From Ophthalmolycus amberensis (lineage: Eukaryota; Chordata; Actinopteri; Perciformes; Zoarcidae): a DNA stretch of 64,000 nucleotides. Position 1 is the first letter of the stretch. Every line of letters begins with the position of its first letter. The notes under the pieces are model-generated. The model saw nothing but the letters and a program-made list of their open reading frames with translations, was not told the origin of the DNA and made no database searches. Both the position numbers and the translations under genes were made by a program. The DNA lies in the NCBI GenBank assembly GCA_024529925.1, contig JAFEUB010001472.1:249501-313500 (forward strand), in the 5' to 3' direction. Positions 50,364-63,200 of the stretch are shown piece by piece.

Positions 50364-53300
50364 ATGGCTGCAGTGGAAACGGACAAGGAGCTCAACGACT
50401 TACTGGATTTTAGCGCGGTAAGATCTCTGAACATTGAATTGAATGTGCACCCTGTACATTTCATTCTATGCTTTCACTTTTATGATTCTTCAACAGTTGT
50501 CAAGTATGTTGAAATGTGAATAAATATCAGAGGCTTTTCAGCGATTGCAGCATGCCATTTTGTTCATGAGACTGTTGTTGTTGTCTCACTTTAAATGTTA
50601 GCGGTCACTCAGTGAAAGCTGAAAGTGTAGATTGCTTCATGCCTGTTGTCACTGCTGGCTGAATACGATGGGATATACAGGATAGGATAGTTTGCTGAGT
50701 TGTATCATCTTTGCTTGTGTGAAGGTTGATTAGGTGGTAATTCAAAGTCTTACATGGACTGCAGTTAACTGTTTAATTCCCTCTCTTTGCAGATGTTTGA
50801 GCCTCCAGTTTCTAACGGCAAAAACCGTCCGACTACTCTCGCCAGCAGTCAGTTTGGAGGTTCAGGTAAGACGAAAACAGATTTCTCTCTTTTTAAATAA
50901 AATGATTTACTTTTCTTCTGCCTCCAGAACAAATGAAATGCTCTCTTCTTCTGGATTTGATTATCTTGATTAGAGAAAAATAAACGTCATTAAAAATAAA
51001 TCCCTTTCCTTTCTCTCCCCTAAAGCTTCGTGCTAGTTTGTATTGCTCCCTGGTACATCCCCTGACAGTATAGCACTACTCCACCCTTCACTAATTCGTG
51101 GTGTTTTGAATGGTAATAGAAAAGGAAACTGTTCCTGTTCTCATCAATTGTGTTTCAGATCACAGATTATTGGAAGAAACCTCAGGAAAATTGCCCGTTT
51201 ATTTTATCTTATGTAGATCAAGCGTCATCTCCTCGGCACTCTCTCATCCTCGCCTTGCAGGTGTCCTTTCCTCACCTTCTCAGCTATTGCCATTCAATCA
51301 CTGATGGATAGAGACAGGGGGTGGGAGTTGATGGGAAACAGCCCAATTAATCTTCTCTGCTTACTCTGTGAAGAAGTGCTTTCCCTTGTCCTGCAATCTC
51401 GCACCCTTCTTATCCTCTTCACATAACTCATTTTCACTTGGAGCCATGCCCCATCCTCATCATTAGCTTAGCCCATCAGTTTTGAGACATGTATGCAAAT
51501 AGCTTCGGAAATACTCAATATGAATATCAGTTTCCTTTACTTTTTTAATGTTTCTGGGGCCCTTTTGTATTGCTGTCATACACAAAAAGTGGTTCACTTT
51601 TAAAAATGGCTACCTGTCATTCGCTATTCCTGCTGTAGCACATCCACCTTCCCTGCACGAACCGTCTTCTGTCATCCTCGCATCTGTAGAAGTGCAGTGG
51701 GTCTTTCGGTTGGTAATAGAAATGAAACAGGATATTGAAGCTAAGATGAAAGACAAGACGAGCGTTAGCTGGGTGGGGTTTAGGGGGCTCTATTTCTTCC
51801 ATTCACTTGAGGGCCACTTACATGTTCCTTTGTTGGAGCAAGGTGTGTACTTACAAAAGAGACACATTGATGTTATCAATCCAACGGCTGCTCATGGCAT
51901 TCTCCCTCAGGCTTAAAATTATGCTCCTCTCAAAATCATTTTAGCATCAAACACACACACACACCCTCGCTAGCTGTTAAAGAAATGCAAATAGCTACTA
52001 TGGTCTGCTTAAATTCATGCTATTGACAGTGGATTCCCAAAAAGATATGTTTTCACAGCAGGAACAAAGTTTCAAGAGGTTTATGGAAACGTGAAAAGCA
52101 TTTCTACAGCTGTCCACCTGCCGCTTCAGCATATTCCAGAGTATTAAACAATGATATATGGGGACATAATAAGCACGTGGAAGAACAGCAGAGAAGTACA
52201 GTGGAATGCTGCAGTGGTACAAAACGTTTCTTTAGAAGTTTGATACTTCTTTTTCCACTGCTGTGAAAAGTCATTACTATCTTAATTATTGTTACTAATT
52301 GAGTGGCTGTTCTTAAGAGCTGCCACATTCTGGTCAATGGGTCGGTCGATATGCTATTGTCCGACCAAATTCTCATTGTTGGGTTTAAGAAGATGAGCGC
52401 CTCTAAATCCATTATATTTTGGGGGCAGAAGAGATGTGTGTGTGATACTATAATATAACTGCAGGCGCTACGACAGCTTAGAATGGTTCTATTTACAGAA
52501 ACGATATTAAAGGAACAGTGTGTAGGTTTTAGTGGCATCTAGTGATTTGTGGCACGTTGCAACCAACTCCATACTCCTCAGCCCCCCCAAAGTCACGATA
52601 TAAAGTCATTCATATTTCACTGGAAACAAATGTAAAATATCAATAAGATAAATCATATTTCTGAGTGAATGTTTTAAAGAACGCAGACATCCGTCCTCTG
52701 CTCTGCTGGCTGCTTTGTTTCAGCCGGCAGAGAAGTTTACAAAAAATATCTTTAGGCCGATCGTGCGTGCTGTGCTTGTGTAAATACACTGATTTAAACA
52801 TAGTTTTGAATATTCTATTCAATATCTACAAATACACCTCCCTAAATGTTACACACTGTTCCTTGTAATGTGGGCAGGCACGTGTATTATTCATACACAC
52901 CAGGTAGAGTGCACTGTCCACTGTGGCCATTTTGTTAATCTAAATGGTAACGAACATGATTGTTTATTCTCCTCATTGATCAATCCATCGGTTTAAAAGT
53001 AGGTAGAATTTCAGTCAATGGAGATTGTCTTTGGGTGACTACAGTCCTACTGTTCTCTGTGAAGGAGCAAATGGGGAATTTCTAGCACCTTCCAGGCTGA
53101 CAGAGGGTTAGTGTGTGTGGCCCTCATGTCTGAATGTTAACTACAAAGCATCAAGACCGGCTCTTTCTAAAGGTCAAAGATATGCCTACCAACATCTCTG
53201 AAGCTCACTCATTACATTAGATCTCATTTGTATAAAAACAGAAATATAAAAACAACCATTTGTGGTTTTAGGAGTAGCTGCATGCTGGACGCAGTGCTAT

Positions 53301-54378
53301 CTGAAGTCTTATGGTCACAGTGAGGTTGCTACAAACCCTCTACAGAGACCTATTCTAAAATCTGTGCGCACTCTCAGAAAGAAAGCATATTTCCAAAAAT
53401 GTAAAAGACAAAGTATCTTGCACAAGGCCATACTTTTTGTTTAAGATACTTTGCAGCGAGATATGTTTGAGCAGTACTGCTGAATATTGTCGTGGCTAAA
53501 AGAACAGTTTTGAGGAAAAATGCCCGTCTGTATGTAGTAACGTTGGTAAATGTTTTTCTAGTTACCTAAAGCCACACTAAGATGTGTTTCAAAGAACCTG
53601 ACTCGGTCTCTGTATTCCTGCTTTTTGTGGAGCAGCTGCCACGTGTTGTCCTTATAGAGTCAGTCGGATCCCTTTCTTTGCCCCAGTCTGGTGAAGGTTT
53701 GGGTCATGTGGAGGTTTACCATGTGTGGCTATGAGCAACCTCCTTTGTAGAGTCTTGGGGGGGATGATAATATCTCTGCTCTGGTCATGTGCGCCTGTTC
53801 AATCCCTGTCACTAGTCAGTCAAGTCATTTCACTGCACTTTCGTTTTTTGGTGACTGGAAACTGAGAATCCTATAAAGTATTTTTAAACTTAGGTAGGGC
53901 TGAAATGCAGAAGGGGAAGAGTTCGAAATTTGCATGTTTTTTTCAAATAGATGTGTTGGAGAATCACAAAGACCAAAGGATGTTGAAGTCACAAGTCATT
54001 TACAGTTCCACTGATCCGATACCGGTGTTCTATTAATAGACCGTGTGCCTCACTGTGTGGGCTTGACTTAAACATTGCTTTTCTAACTTTTAAAAACAAA
54101 ATGCAACAATTAAAATACTCGGATACAATTTCACTAAAATAATAAATTGTTACACTACATCAATTTCAAAGCGGCAAGAAAATGGTCAAAACTTACACGG
54201 GAATTTAAATTCCAGTAAAAAAACATTCAATAAAATAAATTTGCCCCATTGTTACGATATCCGATCCAGGTATTTGAGTCGGTATCGGCCAGGTATTGGT
54301 GCATTCCTATTTCTAATTTACGTGACTTCATACAGTGTCAGAACTTGGATGTGTTTGTTAGTGGGTTGATGCACACTG

Positions 54379-54414
<36 letters not shown>

Positions 54415-56025
54415 CTCCCAGGTTAAAACAGCCAGGCCTGTGTTATTGTTCAGTATTTCATTAACAGTGTTCACGCTCTTAAGAGTTGACCTGACATCAT
54501 GCTTTGTGTCTGTGTGACTCATGTGTGCAGAGGAAGGAAGGAGGTGTGTAGACAAAATGGAACACTAGGTTTTAGGTGCCCGGGGCTCCGTTCACGTAAA
54601 AGCTGAGGCACGTCTGCAAGTTTGGTCAACGTATATGCCGGAGTTTAGCTCATGAAGCCCGTGACTCAGGCTGGCTGTCTGTTTCCAGTATCTCTTCCTG
54701 TGTAATTAAAGACTAGCCATGCTCAAAGGGGAGTTTCATGCTGGGAGGAGAAGTGCATTGGGGTTCACCAGTGAACTTGTCTGATGTTACTCACCCTATG
54801 CTTTCATTTTTATTCCTCCCGTCCCGGTGGACTGTCTGAGTGGTGCGCTACTCATGGTTTCCTGATGGTTTTTGGCACTTCTGGTGTCGCCTAATGGAAA
54901 TCGTAAAAATGACACAGGAATCTAAAGAAAAAGTAACGAAAAAACACAACTACTAACTGTAGTACCAACTGAGTTCACAAAATGTGTCTGAATCAAGGAA
55001 ACCCTGCTGGTAATAGTGAGGAAGTAGAAGAAAAACACATCTGATCCCAGTTCTGACAAAAACGTTGCGCCTGTTCACAACATGAAAGTCAACAAATGAT
55101 GATAATTTATAGAGAAGTCTATACTCTCAAAAGTATTCATCTTTTCTACCAGCGTATTTATCCAACCACCTGAAATGGTTTCATTTCTCTAGTCTTCCAA
55201 CCACTCAAAGCACTTTAACACTACATGTCATTCACCCAGTCACCGCCGTTCATACACTCATTCATACACTGATACTGCTAGTGGTGCAACGGATCGCCCC
55301 TCACGCTTCGGCACACATGTGAACCGCTGATTACTTACACAGTTTAACGTTAACCATCACGGTGTGAAATAAAGTTTTACTGACATCGTTATCCACCGAT
55401 ATTCAGTAGAATATGCGATCGGGACATCGGCGTTTGTGATTTATGTTTGCGGATCTCTGATAATGTTACATTGTAAACAACCAGTCTGTGTTTAAATTGA
55501 CCAAAGGAGAGCTGGTGAAGTGGCTAATGAACGAAAGTTCCGCTATTACGCAGTTACATTATGATGCGTTCAGGCTCTATTCAGTGAAAATCTATAAAAC
55601 GGCTTATAATAAATACATCATTATTTATAATACAATCTTTTATTCCCTAATCATCTGAGTTGCGTGTGCCTTTTTTGAAAAAACACTATAAATTACTTGA
55701 ACAAAGTAAAAGTAAAACATGTTGAATTTTTGATGGTTTACTGACTTCAGAGCGGTTGAAATCATTTTTGGAACGGTGGCAAAAAAGCCTGGAGCCTTGT
55801 GGACCAGCTGCTATAATCAAACAAAGGGATCTGTATCTGCCAATATGGATCATCAATGATCGGCAATTAGTATCAGCAGGGGGGGGAAAATGATCAGGGA
55901 TCTCTAAAAGTTTTATATTTGCTCCCTTTTTTCTTTTGTGCTGATCTGATCCGTGAGTTTTATGATCCCTTGCACCACCACCACCTGCCCATCAGAACAC
56001 GCTCACATTCATAGGCACAGCCTGC

Positions 56026-56070
<45 letters not shown>

Positions 56071-57233
56071 CCCAGGACACATCGGCATGGACTAGCGGAG
56101 CCGATCCTCTGATTGGAGGAGGACACTGAGCCACAGTAACCCTGAAATGACACAAGCAAGGCTCAGGAAAACAATTTAAAGAGGGTCTTACGCATTGGAA
56201 TTTGGAGGAGACCAGGCAAGCCTAATTTTATCGGGACCACATCGATAAGATAACTAATTGACCAAAACAAGTCAACTATACCATTTTCACATGACTGCTT
56301 TGCCGGCAGTTATGTGTTTCAACCTATCTGATGTACAGTCAACAGAACGGGCCTCTCTACCGATCACTGGAGGCATCTGAGCTGCAGCGATTGTACTTCA
56401 GTACAATTGTGATGCTATTTGTTCTTCACTACATTTATTTATAAGTAAATAAAATACAATGTATTGTTACATAGTGAGTTAAACCACCCAAATGTATAGA
56501 AATTAATAAAATTAGCTCCATTGCAACCAGCTACACTATTTATATGCTTCTTACATGTTACTGTATCACTGATAATAATAATCTAATATTATATATCATA
56601 ATGTAACCACTAAAGAGCCCATTTGGCTCCACAGTGAATACTTTAACTTTTATGCATTAACTGTGCTACATTCAAAATTCAGAGGGTTTCTGTTGCTTCA
56701 ACATGGCGACGCTGTGCTGGCGGCTCACAGCTAATGGTGCTAACAGTGCAAACAACAGCAATGAGCTGACGGAGCTAAAGGTGTTAAGCTGAGAGGGAAC
56801 TGAAGGGGGGGGGGGTGCGTGCTACGCGTCTGCTATGACGCTGCCGGTCACAACGACATTATCAGCTGTAACCGCTGTACAAGCACTAAAAGGCACGTGT
56901 GGGGCGGCCCGGCTATGTAAACAAAACATAGAGAAGCTCGGATTACAACACACACACACACAGAAGGAGGGCGACTCCATACTATACTCCACTGTGTCTT
57001 AACATAGATAATGGTTTATTGCTGCTATATTACTGCCCCGAATGTCATCTAGAGAACCGCAAAGTACATTTTCTAAAGAAAGTGGTATTTGTACTTTACT
57101 TAAGTCAGATATCTGAGTACATACTCCGCCATCAATGACACCGGCTCAGTCAGTCTCTCCCTCCCTCATCATCAGTGAGGTAAGAACCTCTCGTTGTCTT
57201 TCTCTTCCTCACCCCATCACTTTCATATATATA

Positions 57234-57267
<34 letters not shown>

Positions 57268-60200
57268 CATGCATGCATGCATGCTATTTCTATTGTTTTA
57301 CTCTCATGGTTCAATCCACAATAGATTTGTGTTCCGGCACATTAATAAAAAACACACAATACAGTGACCGCAGTGATAGAACCCCGTCTGTAATCATTCT
57401 TTTGTGTGGTTAATGTCATGATATGAAATTTCCAATTTATTAAAGGCAGTTCGCTCCGTTTTGTTCATCTGCTTATCATCAGATCAGTTTGTTAGAAATA
57501 ATTTACATTAATTTAAATTGCTCTCCACTGACTCCTCTTGGTGTATCTTACTTCCCCTCGTCTTTATCCCATAATTCCACTCCTTCAGGTGTGACTATTC
57601 ACATTAATCCTCCCATTATTTCCTCACACAATTCATTGATTCAATTAAATTTGAGCCCAAAGTCATGTCTAACTTTAACACCTGTTCACCCGACACTCGA
57701 GCGCCTTGAAAAGGGTATTCTTATACGAGAGGGCTTGTGTGTTCGTTTTCTGTAAAGTGCTGTATGCGCCGTGCTATTTGTGGAATGAAAGGTGACAGTT
57801 TGTGTTTCTCGTGCCTCAGTTCTTGGAAAGAGGGTGAAAATGTCTGGATAATTAGCTTTGCATCTTGACTGTTCTGATACCTACTTGGTTCTGAATACAT
57901 GGTGATAATGTAGGTGTGTGTGGAAGATAGAATGTTGCCCCAAAAATGAACGCTTGTCTGGCAATACTTTGTGTGGCACTGCAACTAGCTCACTTAAATG
58001 TAGTATTGATAACACAACTGTAACGCGGTCTCAAACGTTAAACTGGAGCCTTTTCTTGTCAGGAGCTGCTGATTTAAAGCAGAAAGAAACGGTTCGTGCA
58101 TTTTCTTCCTGGTCTTTGATTGACGTGGAGAGTGACAGTCAGCCATAGAGAGAGGACGAGACATTGTCTCCTTCATCTCTTATTCTGCCGGTGTCGTGTG
58201 TATAGATCAGAGTTGTCACGGCAGTCTAGCTGCTCTCAGCACTGTGGACCCATCAGTCTGCTCTACTGCTGATCCTGTCATGATTCTAGCCCTCCTCTAC
58301 CCCCCCCTCCCCTCTCCCATCTCCCCTTTTTTAATTAGACAACAAAACAAAAATATGAATATTCATAGGCCCGGGCTTCATTAATATGCACAATTATGCA
58401 AATCAGTACGCAATTAAGCTTCAGCTTTCCCCCAGAGATGCTGTGTTGCAGTACGAGAGGAGATTGAGAGAAAGGGGCCGGGCAGGAATTTCTGCTTCAC
58501 CAATCTTTAAAATCAACCCTTTTTTTTTCCTTCTTTTTTTAAAAACGCGTTCATCTTTTCTGAAAGCTGTAGCGCTTTGGATCGGGGATAACGCGTGTCC
58601 ACGATGTACGATTGAGAGCTTCAGCGTGCGTCCTGTGTTAACACAAAGGTGTTGGCTTCATGCGACAGAGTGGATGGGGGACGAATGACTGTTGCCATGG
58701 AAAATGTAAAGGAGCGGAGTGGGAGAATGAAGAATGTCGAGGATGATTCTGGGAACCTCATACCGGGTGTTAATTATTCAAACTTCCTACAGCTCATATC
58801 CACGCTATGTGACAGCGCTGTCACTATGCCGTCTCTGTGCGAGCTGTGAAGTGAGGCTCTTCAATTGAGGTTACTTTGAGCAGCCGGGGAAAATAACTGA
58901 ATCGAAGCAGGTCAACTTCATCATTCCCTGAAGTTAGACTGAGTTTTGCAAAGCTTAAGCGTGAGTCCTTGTTAAGAACGTGTGCCTTTTTTCGTGATTT
59001 AATAGGCCTAACCCAGTTCTTTGTCTTACAGGTATGGATGACAGGAGTGGGTCCGGCCCCTGGGGGCCAGGAGAACAGAACGGTCCATCTTTCAACCAAG
59101 GAAGGGTACGTCTTATCTGAGCTCGTAGATTTCATGCTATTGAGTGAAACGTGTACAAATTACATGATCACCCGAACTTGCGTTGTGCAAGTTCGGGTGA
59201 TCATGTAATTTATACCGCTCTCACACACAAACACGATTTATGATATTAGTTTATAATATTTGGACCACCGATACAGCACCAGTTTGGTCGTGGGTAAAAA
59301 GTTCTACTCTTAGTTTAAAACACTTTACTGCTTTGACCAGGAACTAGAAATTAAGATATGTTGCCCACATAGGGAGACATTTGACTCGTGATCTATGAAC
59401 AACAGCGTAAACATATTCACAGTGAATCATGAAATAATGGTTCATCACACATTACGCAATATTATGAAGCTCAAAAAGCCTTAATGTTACCGTCCAGACT
59501 CTTACTGGTATGAAATGGGTTTGCATTTGTTGGAGCAGCAATTCAGAAGGGTTATGCTCTCATCTCTAAACCAATCAAATTACCAGATATTCTGAGTTCA
59601 ACATTGGTTAAACTGGATTAATTTGCTTTATTTGTATACCTTTTGCAAATAAATGCACATTCTGACCGACAACAATCTACATTCTTCATTAGATCAAATA
59701 AGAACTATTGGTACATTTGTGGGTTTCTATAGTACCGGTAATCCTGTAGTTTCTGAAGAATCCCATATTCACCCTTTCATCAGTGTCAGTCCTGCCCTAA
59801 CACTAGGTATAGTGCACAGTCTCAGAGCCCAGTTGCATAATCTTTTTTTTTTTTTTCTATTCACATGAACACACAACAGTTTCTTTGGGGCTTAATTTAT
59901 TTGTATCTATTTTTACATCCCTAATGTCTCTGTTGTCTTTCCCACAGGGTTATGCAGAACAAGGCCTTTACAATGAGCAAGAGGGCATTGCCTCTGCCCC
60001 CATGTATGGATCAGGGATTGTTGGTAAGCTTTTAATTGAACTAAGCTGCTGAAGCATAGAAACCACAACTTTCACAAAGTCTTTTTTTTAAGAAAACCAA
60101 AGAGAATCTAGTGTTTCTAATAGTAGGACTTAATGACAGCAGAACATGCTGATTGAAATGCACAAGTTTGTATCAATGGAGTGACTGAAGCAACACAATG

Positions 60201-63200
60201 AGGTGTTTGTTTGAGAGGGCAGTCGTTCCTAGGTTGGACACTAATGTACCACTTTAGTGCAAGCCATATTTCTGCTTAGGTGGCAGTGGATGAAGGGAGC
60301 AGAGTAATCAGGGAGGATGTGGAGGAGGGTTTCTTTTTTCGTGTGTTGTTGCAGTTTGTGTGTTCAGGGGGGGGGGGATGTGGGGGGGGGGGGGTAAAGG
60401 GCACCCATGCACAAACAAGGCTGTCCCTTGGGACTATGGTAGCCTATAGCTCTCCTCTGTTTAACTGTCAGGGGAGGGGACAGAGGTTTGGCACAATTGC
60501 CCCTGAACCATTTATAATGGGCCAATTTGTTGTTGTTTTGCTGTCCAGGGCCATAAATACCACACATCATCATAATACACTCACACAGCAGATGGGAGGC
60601 CCCCCAAATGGAGAAAGGGGATTGAGATTTAATACTGACATAAAAGCCCAATATTCACGATCATGACCTGATTTTATATTCCGTTGTCCTAACAGGGAAG
60701 GCTGAGCGAGGACCATACTCGTCATTTGCAGCACAGGTAAAGCAGTCGGACGTGTCACCCCTTCTCTCCTCAAGCTCGTTAGGGGAGACTCTGTCGCTTA
60801 CTCGGGTTTTCTCTTCCTGTATCATTCTGAATTTCCTGCCACAATGATTTACTTTACTTACTACAGAAGCTTGTGCTTTTTTTTGCACCGTCTCTAGCCG
60901 GGCTTTATGCCCAGTGAGATGCCCATGCCCAGTCCCGATGCCCTCTCCCCATCTGGCCTGAAGCCCAACTCCCAGTTTTATTCCTCCTATGAGGCAAGCA
61001 ACTCTCGCAGGAGACCCTCACAGGAGCCCATTGGTAAGATTGTGAAGGATGGTTTCACGCACGGTTGTTGAACATAGTCCTAAGATATCATTTCAGAAAG
61101 CGTGTTCTTTGTTCTGATTTATATTTATAGCTCTGTGTATATCCCCACTTCTCCTGCTGAGGTTTTCTAAAGTGTTTGAGAAATCTCACTTCTGCTTAGT
61201 TTAAGAACGTGAAATCACCGAGTTCTCAACGAGGAAAGTTATTGAATAACATCGGACTAGAATACCTTTTCTCTACGCATTAATGAGCGGTCACAAGACA
61301 GATGGTTGGATTGGCTTAGCAGGGCTTCAGCAGGAAGGGCAGCTATGTGAATGAATCCCACATTGGTGGTTGTGAAGTCACTTAAGTTAAAGATTTTTGT
61401 GCGTGTGAATGCTTATGTGATTTCCCTCCTTCGTCCTCCCCTCAGGACCACAGCCCAAAAAGATCAGGAAGGTGCCCCCTGGCCTGCCGTCCTCGGTGAG
61501 TACTAGCATCAGGAAACGTTGCAGCCCTGAACTATATCTCAGCTCTTGCAGTCGGTCCATGGGAGCTCATGTTGTCATGTTTTACGCCCCTTTCCACATA
61601 CCATTCGGCATCTTAAGCCTCTCCTTGGCTGCTGTACAGGACATCCAGCTCTTACAGCTGTGCATCTACACCACCGAAATGAAAAAACGGAAAAGCGAGG
61701 GAAAAAAGCCACTCATTAACCCAGCCACTCATATGCAGCATGTATTTATAGTGCGTTGTATTTGTAGGCCCTTTACTTTATGGCCACCGTGGATCACTGA
61801 AGGAAATGTATACTGGGCTTCGTACTCCACCTCATTTTTTCCCTCCCACTCTCTGGACACTCTTTTTCTTCCTGTTTCTTCAGTCACCCCCTCCCCCCCT
61901 CCTCTAGCCCACACCCTCCCTCTCCTTCCCTCCGCCTCCCTCCCCTTTCTTTCTCTCTCTCCCTCCCCCATCCCTCTTTCCCAGCTGCCAGTGGAGTTGG
62001 CTGCCATCCAGCATTCGGCAGATGGTTCAGTAATTAGGAGTGCATCTCTTCGTTCCCTCTTCTCCTCTCCCCTCTTTTTCTCTCTCCTTTTCTCTCTGTT
62101 TAATCAAATTACAGAAGAAAACTTCAGTCCATTTGGATTTGAGTATTGCAGATGCAGTTTGGATACTTGCTTTTCGTCGAGAATAGTGTTGATTGAGAAT
62201 GTTATTGTGGTACAGAACATTGGTTCCTTACCACCCATTATACCGTGCACTAAATCTGACTGCATCTCCCATTGTGTGGTCTCATCTCGCTGTGTTAAAG
62301 AGTGTGAATTATGTATCTGTAAACCATTCTCAGTGAATATAATGCAAAAGCCCCACAGACATGGGAGACGGAGCCCAATAAATTCACTGACACTGCATAT
62401 TCGATACATAATGCTCAGCGCTCCAGTCTGCAGAAATGTTGCAACAGCCTGTTTATTGAATTAAGTAGTAAAACCAGATCGTAAAAATGGATTCTAGCCT
62501 AGTAAGGAACACATACTTTTGAAGTGCTGTGTTTAATTAGGGATTTAATGCTTTTTTTTTTTTTGTTTGAAAACTTAACTCTGGTACAGATAGTATTTTA
62601 TGGGGAAATCAATTGGTGGTCATCCCAGGAATCTCCCAAGGAACTTTCCTACGAGTATCTCAAAAGTAATATGCCATATATAGTATCTGCTGCATGTCGT
62701 TCATGCAACGAGTAAGTTCCACCATATAGTTTGCTTCTGGTATTATAATGGTTTGTGACAAAGTTTACAACCATTGAGTTGACCAGTTTCACGCTTATTT
62801 TCTTCTGTGCGTCCTTTGTAGGTTTATGCATCTGCCTCAGGAGAGGATTTCAACAGGGACAATGCTGGCTACCCGGTCTCCAAGGCAGGAAACGTCTTCC
62901 CACCACCATTCTATGTGCAAGGTCAGTCAAAACAAGACCTGCCTTCAGAGCCTCCCCTTGTTCATTGTGTTGGGTTGAAAAGTTTCGTCTGACACTTTTT
63001 GTTAATGGGGGTAGATGTATCGGACACAAAGAAAGATAATTATATTCCTTTACAGCCATGGATGTGACATTCGGTCCCCACAATATCCTTAGGGAAGTCT
63101 GGATGAACTTAGGTGCTGCAGCCGTATGCTAGTGAACACCCTATGGTGCCTGGGTGCTGAATAGTGCATTACAGTTGAATGAAGTCATCGCGGTAATGTG

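Larger units (their letters stand above)
50866..59031 (+). other. large tcf3 intron (8.2 kb)
   Basis: No exon is supported. It contains the terminal-inverted-repeat element at 52510-52864, (GT)n tracts at 54380-54412 and 56029-56068, a degraded dispersed-repeat region at about 56385-57130, a TA/GTAT/GCAT run near 57224-57283, and the octamer/homeodomain cluster at 58379-58418. Confidence 0.6.

Noticed and set aside
61472..62464. 330-residue plus-strand open frame
   Set aside because: It begins inside a tcf3 exon (VPPGLPSS out of phase context) and reads through the donor at 61496 into a pyrimidine-rich intron. Length comes from lack of stops in CT-rich sequence.
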